A stretch of DNA of 64,000 bases from assembly GCA_031425155.1 (NCBI GenBank), contig JANPIV010000131.1, positions 28,516 through 92,515 of the forward strand, given 5' to 3'. The notes under the pieces are model-generated. The model searched no databases, was not told where the DNA came from, and saw nothing but the letters and a program-made list of their open reading frames with translations. A program made the position numbers and the translations under genes. This DNA is from M3007 sp031425155. GTDB lineage: Bacteria; Bacteroidota; Bacteroidia; Chitinophagales; Saprospiraceae. The stretch's first letter is position 1. The number at the start of each line of letters is the position of its first letter. Shown one piece after another: positions 58,040 to 64,000 of the stretch.

Positions 58040-58744
58040 TTACTTTTCCGCGACCCGGCCCATCAGTTCGGCGACGACTTTGGGCAACCCGACCGTGGCG
58101 GGTTCGGCGATTATTTGCAGGTTGGGCATTCGCGCCAGTTCAGCATTGACCTGCGGACGCGGATCTATATAATAAAACGGAATGTGCCGCGAGGCATACA
58201 CCATCAGACTGGCCGCAGGATAGACCTGTAGCGAGGTGCCGACGATGATGAATATATCGGCTGCTCCTGCCAATTCGGCGGCGGGCTCGAGCATGGGCAC
58301 GGCTTCGCCAAACCAGACAATATGCGGACGCAGCTGGCTGCCACGTTCGCACAAGTCGCCCATTATCAGGTCTTTATCCCAATCATAGACGAGGTGTTCG
58401 TGGCGGTCGGAGCGAACTTTGCGCAGCTCGCCATGCAGGTGCAGCACATGACTGCTGCCCGCGCGTTCGTGCAGGTCGTCCACGTTTTGGGTGACAATGT
58501 GGACCTCGAATTTTTGCTCCAGTTCCGCCAAAGCCAGATGACCGGCATTGGGCACGACTTCGGTCAGGCGACGACGGCGTTGGTTGTAAAATTCCTGCAC
58601 GAGTACGGGGTTGCGCCGCCAGCCTTCGGGCGTGGCCACGTCTTCGATGCGGTGGTTTTCCCACAGGCCATCGCTGTCGCGAAAGGTGCTGATGCCACTC
58701 TCGGCACTGATGCCTGCGCCGGTTAGGACGACGATTTTTTGCAT
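58040..58744 (-). CDS. Sirtuin-type NAD-dependent protein deacylase
   Basis: 234 residues. The NAD-binding GAGISAESGISTFRD, the catalytic His region TQNVDDLHERAG and HLHGEL, and the GTSLQVYPAASL motif are present. The usual four zinc Cys are missing in the region after HLHGEL; only one Cys occurs there, as in other compact bacterial sirtuins. It removes acyl groups from lysine. It is a single-gene unit. Confidence 0.93.
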   Translation of the reverse strand: MQKIVVLTGAGISAESGISTFRDSDGLWENHRIEDVATPEGWRRNPVLVQEFYNQRRRRLTEVVPNAGHLALAELEQKFEVHIVTQNVDDLHERAGSSHVLHLHGELRKVRSDRHEHLVYDWDKDLIMGDLCERGSQLRPHIVWFGEAVPMLEPAAELAGAADIFIIVGTSLQVYPAASLMVYASRHIPFYYIDPRPQVNAELARMPNLQIIAEPATVGLPKVVAELMGRVAEK

Positions 58745-58786
58745 AAGGTTGGTATTTGGTTTAGAAAATAAGTGTACGCTTAGTTT

Positions 58787-58910
58787 TTGTCATCCTGTCG
58801 GGAACTGTCCAAGTCGCGGCGTGTTCTGTAACGTGGACGGGTCCCGACAGAGCCTGTCCCGATTTTTTATCGGGAATGACAAGAGAGGCGTGTTCCGCAA
58901 CGTGTTCCAG
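58787..58910. repeat. Complex intergenic repeat with TGTCAT/ATGACA ends
   Basis: The outer words TTGTCATCCTGTCGGGA and TCGGGAATGACAAG face each other around an inner hairpin (TCCCGATTTTTTATCGGGA). The word GCGTGTTC[T/C]G[T/C]AACGTG occurs twice in direct order. No coding capacity. Confidence 0.65.
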
Positions 58911-58938
58911 AATTTCACTGTGAAAAATAAATATTTGA

Positions 58939-59319
58939 TTAAAAAACAACTGGCCAGGCAAACAACACCGCGCCCAGCGCAAATACAGCGGTCAATAAAT
59001 GTACCATCCAATGATGGATACGCAGAAAAATGAACTGCTCCACCGTCCGGCCTACCCAGAACAGAGAGCAACCAATCAACAACGCGTGTCCCAAATCGGT
59101 TTCCAACAGTGCCTTTTGATAGAAAAAACACAGGAAGGCTACAAAGAGGAAAGTGTAAATCAAGCGCAAATTCAGGATTTGCATGATGGCCCGGTTCGCA
59201 GTGTTTAATAAAGCCAACTGTTTTTTCCATTGAAATATTCGCCAAAACAGGACGTGAAATACGGCCAGGGCCAGGCTATGTAAGCCGCACAGGGTCAGGA
59301 TAAAAGCATTGTCCATCAT
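58939..59319 (-). CDS. Small four-helix membrane protein
   Basis: 126 residues from the ATG at 59319 (the next codon is also ATG). Four hydrophobic segments at about 5-24, 55-70, 75-93 and 105-124, with basic loops; HSLALAVFHVLFWRIF and LHHWMVHLL-like stretches give several His in or near helices. I do not recognise the family. It is divergent from the secreted protease gene. Confidence 0.65.
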   Translation of the reverse strand: MMDNAFILTLCGLHSLALAVFHVLFWRIFQWKKQLALLNTANRAIMQILNLRLIYTFLFVAFLCFFYQKALLETDLGHALLIGCSLFWVGRTVEQFIFLRIHHWMVHLLTAVFALGAVLFAWPVVF

Positions 59320-59469
59320 ACATGTTTTAGAAAAGGCCAGCACGAAAATAGTACGGAGCATTGCCTTTTTTTAGTAATTTTCCCGCTTACTTTAATTTTT
59401 GGCCTGTTTTTAGTTGCGCTTTTTTTTTAATCCCACCTCCCGATTTTACAACATAACCATCCCGTAGTC

Positions 59470-61401
59470 ATGCGAAACCGATTCTTGCTGCTCGCCCTTG
59501 GACTGGCCTGCCGTGCCGCTGCACAAATCAGTGAAGGCGGCCTTCCGCCAAGTTTTTCTCCCGAAACGGCTGTTTTTTTGACCGGAAAACTACCTGCGCC
59601 GGTCGTTTTGCCTGCGCTGAATGTCGCGCAAGCCTGGGCCGACGACGACCAAAATCCCGGTCAGAACCGCTTTGCTGCGCCGATTCCCGCTGATATTTCC
59701 CTGACGAATGCCGGTACCTGGACGACTTTGCCCAGTGGCGACCGCGTCTGGCAATGTACCCTGCAATCGCCCGGTGCGCTCGGCCTGGTGCTGCTGTTCG
59801 ATGCCTTTCGTCCGGTACCGGGTGCCAGGTTTTTTGTTCGGTCTCCCAATGGTCAACAGGTTTTTGGCGCCTATACGGAGCAGAGCATCACACCAACGGG
59901 CAAATTCCTGATCGGTGTATTGACCGGAGAGCAAGCGGTGCTCGAATATTGGGTACCGGCAACGGCCCGGGAAACCGGACAGATTCACCTGAACCGGGTG
60001 GACTATGCCTACGATCAGCAGGCATTAAAAAACGGGGATACTCCCGACGATTTCGGGCAGTCGGAACCTTGTAATATCAACGTTAATTGCCCGCTGGGCA
60101 ATAACTACCAAACCGAAAAAAAGGGAGTGGCCCGCATCCTGATGGTTTTTTCCAATGGCAGCGGGTGGTGTACGGGTTCGCTCATCGCCAATACTGCCGG
60201 GACACCGGAGCCATATATGCTGACGGCGCACCACTGCCAAATAATCGGCACGAATCCCGATTTCGGCCTGTGGCGTTTTGATTTTGACTATGAAACGGCG
60301 GGCTGTGCCAATCCTGCCCTGGAGCCCCAGGCCAAGTCGGTACTGGGCTGCGAGCGTATTGCCTACCGCCAGGAAACAGACTTTTTATTGCTGAAAACCA
60401 GCACGATACCAGCCAATTACGGATTGTATTTCAATGGCTGGAGCCGCGATACAGTGGGCAATGTTGCGCGCACCACTTTTATTCATCATCCCGGTGGAGA
60501 CATCAAGAAGATTTCGCAGGATACCAACATGGCCGTGGTACACCCGCAGGTGATCATGTGGGGCAGCCAGTTTGGAAACACGCCCGCCCGCACGCACCTG
60601 AAAATGGTGCCGCAATTTGGCATCTTCCAACCCGGTTCTTCCGGATGCCCGCTGTTCGATACCAACAAACGCATTGTGGGCCAGCTGCACGGAGGCAACT
60701 TTAGTCAATTTGACCTGTGTATTATTAACAGCGTCTATTTCGGACGGTTTTCCCTTTCCTGGCACGGCGGCGGCACGGCAGCTACGCGACTACGCGATTG
60801 GCTGGACCCGGCTAATACCGGCGCGATGAACCAGAACGGATATTTCCAGCCGGTGCCAGTCACCTATAGTGTCAGCGGCACGGTACAGGCTTATACCGGG
60901 CAGCCCATTCCGAATTGTAGAATCTTTATCAGCGGAGGCACCAGTTCCTACATTTATACCGATGCACAGGGCAATTATTCTTTTCCCAATGTACCCGCTG
61001 GTGGCAACTACGTCATCACTCCGGTGCGCGATACCAACGATCTGAACGGCCTGACGACCGTTGACCTGGTGCTGATCACCAATCATATTTTAGGGGTGCA
61101 ATCGCTGGATTCTCCCTGGAAGATCATTGGTGCCGATGTGAACAACAATAATTCCGTTACGGCGCTGGACATTATAGAAGCCCGCAAACTTATTCTGGGT
61201 ATTTTTGACAACCTGCCAAACAATACCTCATGGCGTTTTTTCCCGGCAGCTACGGCTTTTGGAAATCAGCAGAATCCATTTGCAAGTGGTTTGCCGCAGC
61301 AAAGGATTCAAATATTTAATTTGCAGGGCAATTTCACCGCCGGGAGTTTTAAAGGCGTAAAAGTGGGCGATACCAACGGTACAGCCAATGCACAAAATTA
61401 G
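59470..61401 (+). CDS. Secreted lysyl-endopeptidase-like serine protease with dockerin repeats
   Basis: 643 residues with a signal peptide ending CRAAAQ. An N-terminal pro-like region (about 20-190) precedes a trypsin-fold domain with the His in MLTAHHC (about 253), Asp in ETDFLLLK (about 303) and Ser in PGSSGCPLFD (about 389), similar to lysyl endopeptidases. A carboxypeptidase-regulatory-like beta domain (about 465-520) follows, then two dockerin-like calcium repeats (NDLNGLTTVDLVLITNHIL and NNNNSVTALDIIEARKLIL, about 522-590). There is no clear T9SS sorting domain. Cellular export route and any cohesin partner are unknown. Confidence 0.87.
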   Translation: MRNRFLLLALGLACRAAAQISEGGLPPSFSPETAVFLTGKLPAPVVLPALNVAQAWADDDQNPGQNRFAAPIPADISLTNAGTWTTLPSGDRVWQCTLQSPGALGLVLLFDAFRPVPGARFFVRSPNGQQVFGAYTEQSITPTGKFLIGVLTGEQAVLEYWVPATARETGQIHLNRVDYAYDQQALKNGDTPDDFGQSEPCNINVNCPLGNNYQTEKKGVARILMVFSNGSGWCTGSLIANTAGTPEPYMLTAHHCQIIGTNPDFGLWRFDFDYETAGCANPALEPQAKSVLGCERIAYRQETDFLLLKTSTIPANYGLYFNGWSRDTVGNVARTTFIHHPGGDIKKISQDTNMAVVHPQVIMWGSQFGNTPARTHLKMVPQFGIFQPGSSGCPLFDTNKRIVGQLHGGNFSQFDLCIINSVYFGRFSLSWHGGGTAATRLRDWLDPANTGAMNQNGYFQPVPVTYSVSGTVQAYTGQPIPNCRIFISGGTSSYIYTDAQGNYSFPNVPAGGNYVITPVRDTNDLNGLTTVDLVLITNHILGVQSLDSPWKIIGADVNNNNSVTALDIIEARKLILGIFDNLPNNTSWRFFPAATAFGNQQNPFASGLPQQRIQIFNLQGNFTAGSFKGVKVGDTNGTANAQN

Positions 61402-63119
61402 AAGTTATTGATTATCAATAATTTTTGCCGACCAATTTTGTTTTTTCCAATTAAAACAACCGTGTACAGGCCGCCGGGCAGGGAAAGATGAACCTCCCGG
61501 TCTGCTGCCTGCCGGATGGGGTTTTGGTAGCAAAGCCTGCCTTGCGCATCGTACACCATCAGGTGCAGGGCTGTGCTCTGCTCGTCCGTCTCTATCTTGA
61601 AATCGCCGCTGCCGGGATTGGGCCACACCTGAAAATCGAGGTTGGCCACCGCCGGTTCATGGGCAGCGACCATGCCGGTCCCTAATTGAGCGATGAACAG
61701 GCCATCGCCCGTTTTGATGAAACCATCCAACTGCATGATGTCCCCGAAAGAACCGACAGTATATAGATGACCGGCGTAGTCGGTGGCGAGCGTACGGCCA
61801 ACATACTGACTGAGAATGGCTTCGCAGCCCACTCCGCCCGCCGAGCGCACCCACTGCACGGTATCCTCGGAGCCACTTAGTAATAAAGCATCGTCGCAGC
61901 CCTGATTGGTCAGCGTTTCGCCCGCTACGGCTAACTGGGCATCCGAAAAATAGCCCGAAACAAAGAACCGGTTTTTCTGATCCACCGTCACATTGCCAAG
62001 CGGGTAAGTAGGCCCGGAGTACTGCACCGTCAGCACCGGACTGAAAGTGCTGTCCACCAGGTGCAACAAGACGCCACTGGTATCTCCGCCTGCTGGAGTA
62101 GAGGTGACCAGATCGGCGCCGCTGATCAGGTTGTTGATAAAATCCACCACCACATAAGGTTGCCCGGCAGTATCCGCTGCGATATCCAGCACATCGAGGT
62201 AGCTGCCGGAATGCAGGTTTAGGGCGCGCAACAGCTCTCCCTGCGCATTATAGCGTGCTATAAAATAATTGTTATCGCCATCGCCGAACAGCCCCAGACT
62301 AACCCCGTTACCAAAATCCAGCCCTTCATCGCCATAAGAACCGGTGATAAGTGGCTCGTTCTGGGGAGTGATCGCCAGGTGCTCTACCTGCGCGTAACTG
62401 TTGCCATTATTGAAAAAAGAAGCCGACAGTGCCGTTCCATCCGCGCTGTAATGCGCCAGATACATACCGTCATTATTCAGGCCGGCATAGGTCAGCAGAT
62501 CATCGAAAATAAGCCGCTGGCCTTCGTAATTGCCCGCTATGAAGACCGTACCATCGGTGCCGGTCACCAGGCGGGTGGCTTTTTGAAAAGTGCCCGCACT
62601 GCCGGAGGCCTGCCGCGCCCACTCTACCTGTCCTGCAGCATTGTATTTGGCAACAAAAAGATCGCTACAGGTAATACCCGCACAACTGCGTTGCAGCACC
62701 AGCCCGCCAAAATTGAGGGCCGCAGTAGAAAACTGCCCGGATATATAGACGTTGCCATTGCCATCGGCACTGATGCCGCCCGGGTTGGCTTCCGGGTAAA
62801 TGATGCCATTATTGGAGGCTACTATTTTGCGCGTCCAGCTCAGGGTGCCATCGGGCCGGTATTTGGCGACAAAATAACCCTCCGCGGCCAGTTGGGTTTG
62901 CAGAAAAACGCCATTGCCAAAGTTGATGGAACCGTCAAAATATCCATAAACATAGGAATTGCCCGCTGGATCGGCACAAAAATCGAACACCTCCGCGACG
63001 GAATTGCCATTGGCAAAAGTGATGGTGGACACCCAGGAAAATGGCGGATAGACCGGCCCCTGGGCAAAAGATACCGAAAGGAAGTGGGCCATAAAGGCCA
63101 AAAGTAGTATGTGTTTCAT
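61398..63119 (-). CDS. T9SS-exported beta-propeller (SBBP-like) protein
   Basis: 573 residues with a signal peptide ending LSVSFA. Beta-propeller repeats of the SBBP type (AKYRPDGTLSWTRKI, AKYNAAGQVEWARQA, ARYNAQGELLRAL) run from about 40 to 470. The C-terminal sorting domain begins VWPNPGSGDF and ends KLLIINNF. Its stop codon overlaps the convergent protease stop by 4 bp. Function unknown; likely a surface or secreted protein. A -7 box lies at 63163-63170. Confidence 0.9.
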   Translation of the reverse strand: MKHILLLAFMAHFLSVSFAQGPVYPPFSWVSTITFANGNSVAEVFDFCADPAGNSYVYGYFDGSINFGNGVFLQTQLAAEGYFVAKYRPDGTLSWTRKIVASNNGIIYPEANPGGISADGNGNVYISGQFSTAALNFGGLVLQRSCAGITCSDLFVAKYNAAGQVEWARQASGSAGTFQKATRLVTGTDGTVFIAGNYEGQRLIFDDLLTYAGLNNDGMYLAHYSADGTALSASFFNNGNSYAQVEHLAITPQNEPLITGSYGDEGLDFGNGVSLGLFGDGDNNYFIARYNAQGELLRALNLHSGSYLDVLDIAADTAGQPYVVVDFINNLISGADLVTSTPAGGDTSGVLLHLVDSTFSPVLTVQYSGPTYPLGNVTVDQKNRFFVSGYFSDAQLAVAGETLTNQGCDDALLLSGSEDTVQWVRSAGGVGCEAILSQYVGRTLATDYAGHLYTVGSFGDIMQLDGFIKTGDGLFIAQLGTGMVAAHEPAVANLDFQVWPNPGSGDFKIETDEQSTALHLMVYDAQGRLCYQNPIRQAADREVHLSLPGGLYTVVLIGKNKIGRQKLLIINNF

Positions 63120-63162
63120 GGTGGATTAGATTACTAACACGAAAAGAAAGGTTCTACCAAGT

Positions 63163-63170
63163 CAAATGTA
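63163..63170 (-). promoter_or_regulatory. -7 box TACATTTG for the beta-propeller gene
   Basis: Exact TAnnTTTG on the minus strand 44 bp before the ATG; no clear -33 TTG. Confidence 0.5.
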
Positions 63171-63225
63171 GGTAATACCAGTTATCTTAACCTGTAAATA
63201 ATCAAAAAGGCGAACGATAATTTTT

Positions 63226-63792
63226 CTATCCGTCTGCTTCGCCCCAGCGATAACTCGTCTGCTCAAGACCAGCCAGATCGAGCACCCGATCCACCACGGT
63301 AGCCGCTACCTCTTCCAGGGTGTGCGGTCTGGAATAAAACGACGGGCAAGCCGGGCAAATAATACCCCCGGCCTCGGTCACGGTCTTCATGTTATTGATA
63401 TGGATCAGGCTGAGCGGCGTATCGCGGGTCACCACCAGCAGGCGACGGCGCTCCTTCAGCACCACGTCGGCGGCGCGGGTCACCAGATCGTTGCTGACGC
63501 CGGTAGCGATGCGGGCCAGCGTCCCCATGGAGCAGGGACAGATAATCATCGTATCGTACCGCGCCGAACCGGAGGCAAAAGGCGCGAAAAAATCGTTGGG
63601 TTGATAGAAATCAAAAGGATAGGGCGTCAAATCCATCGGCCCGAGCTCGAGCTCCCAGTTCAGTTTGGCATTAGCAGAAAACACCACCCCGATGGCCGTC
63701 CACTGGTCGCGTAGCTGGGTGAGTTTGTCCAGCATGACTTTGGCATAAATAGAACCGGAGGAGCCGGTGATGGCGATGACGATTTTGCGCAT
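63226..63792 (-). CDS. ubiX: Flavin prenyltransferase UbiX
   Basis: 188 residues. The FMN-binding start IAITGSSGSIYAK, CPCSMGTLARIATGVSNDL, the prenyl-phosphate segment LLVVTRDTPLSLIH and the terminal ICPACPSFYSRP are present. UbiX prenylates FMN to give the cofactor of UbiD-type decarboxylases. No ubiD is in the window. Confidence 0.95.
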   Translation of the reverse strand: MRKIVIAITGSSGSIYAKVMLDKLTQLRDQWTAIGVVFSANAKLNWELELGPMDLTPYPFDFYQPNDFFAPFASGSARYDTMIICPCSMGTLARIATGVSNDLVTRAADVVLKERRRLLVVTRDTPLSLIHINNMKTVTEAGGIICPACPSFYSRPHTLEEVAATVVDRVLDLAGLEQTSYRWGEADG

Positions 63793-63873
63793 GGGTAGGA
63801 AACCGTGGAAAGGGGGAATTGTTGGCGGGATAGGGCGGACGGAACTAAGTGATATTCAAAATACCTTTCGACA

Positions 63874-63904
63874 TTGATCAATGATACGGTTATTTTTACC
63901 TTTG
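63874..63904 (+). promoter_or_regulatory. Promoter of the gene at the right edge
   Basis: TTG at 63874-63876, 20-bp spacer, exact TACCTTTG at 63897-63904; ATG at 63921. Confidence 0.65.
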
Positions 63905-63920
63905 GGGCTAAAAAAGCAGA

Positions 63921-64000
63921 ATGCGTCTTAAAGATGAGAGTGCTCAAAAGTTTCGCCGTCAGATGGTCGTTCGTTTGCATGAGGAAGGTCATTTTCAGGC
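63921..64000 (+). CDS. Start of an unidentified protein, cut by window edge
   Basis: The first 26 codons (MRLKDESAQKFRRQMVVRLH, then EEGHFQ) are open and follow a good promoter by 16 bp. The charged helical start with a final EEGHFQ resembles helix-turn-helix openings of some transposases, but the sequence is too short for a claim. Confidence 0.5.
   Translation, partial: MRLKDESAQKFRRQMVVRLHEEGHFQ

Noticed and set aside
1..64000. tRNA, rRNA or riboswitch genes
   Set aside because: I looked for cloverleaf-like segments, conserved rRNA words and known aptamer cores in the gene gaps and saw none I could defend by eye.

Overview
The window looks like chromosomal DNA of a free-living Bacteroidota, probably Saprospiria/Chitinophagia-like. 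This is inferred from four things. Five large secreted proteins carry or appear to carry C-terminal Por (type IX secretion) sorting domains. The promoters that can be read have the Bacteroidota form TTG-N19..22-TAnnTTTG. Start codons generally lack a Shine-Dalgarno sequence and sit behind A/T-rich or low-complexity leaders. The efp-accB-accC block is typical of the phylum. No rRNA, tRNA, CRISPR array or intact insertion sequence was recognised.

Layout. 1-7.1 kb: a partial GNAT acetyltransferase, an S9 prolyl oligopeptidase, and a divergent four-gene run (secreted coiled-coil protein, membrane class III adenylate cyclase, dTDP-glucose 4,6-dehydratase, CDGSH protein). 7.1-19 kb: periplasmic rhodanese, prs, a very large M36 metallopeptidase, CtlX-type arginine deiminase relative, DUF3667 membrane protein, gatB and an alpha-dioxygenase-like haem enzyme. 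18.9-22.5 kb: an accessory stretch with a PIN toxin-antitoxin pair, a 106-bp MITE-like inverted-repeat element and a mosaic LRR-Roc-COR (Roco) GTPase whose C-terminus looks like an effector-associated domain. 22.5-36.5 kb: secreted M61-like peptidase, T9SS glycoside hydrolase, DUF4419, DUF1080, small membrane and hypothetical proteins, an alpha/beta hydrolase, a YD-repeat gene split by an in-frame amber codon, a stand-alone LigD phosphoesterase domain, an old yellow enzyme and a GT-C-like membrane protein. 36.6-39.8 kb: an EVE-domain McrB with McrC (type IV restriction). 40-46 kb: HMA/DUF3347 and Cys-rich secreted proteins (metal handling), an Hcp1-like protein lying between a degenerate copy of the paaY 3' end and intact paaY, and an FG-GAP T9SS protein. 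46-64 kb: a 121-bp MITE with 10-bp target duplication, galK, MOSC protein, mnmH/selU, choice-of-anchor-B T9SS protein, MenI-like thioesterase, an HNH gene pair, a DUF433/DUF5615/YkgJ operon, accC-accB-efp, sirtuin, a lysyl-endopeptidase-like protease with dockerin repeats, a T9SS beta-propeller protein, ubiX, and the start of another gene at the right edge.

Most of the window is ordinary housekeeping and exported-protein content. The parts most worth a second look are (i) the Roco gene, with sharp base-composition blocks that follow its domains and a conflict-system-like tail; (ii) a recurring intergenic architecture in which short degenerate word arrays (TCTCAC, TCATCATT, CATAACT, ACATTGACCACATTC) occupy the leaders just before start codons, in the same orientation relative to the gene on both sides of two divergent promoter pairs; (iii) several long perfect palindromes and MITE-like elements; (iv) an EF-P with Arg32 at the modification site; and (v) EVE-McrBC.
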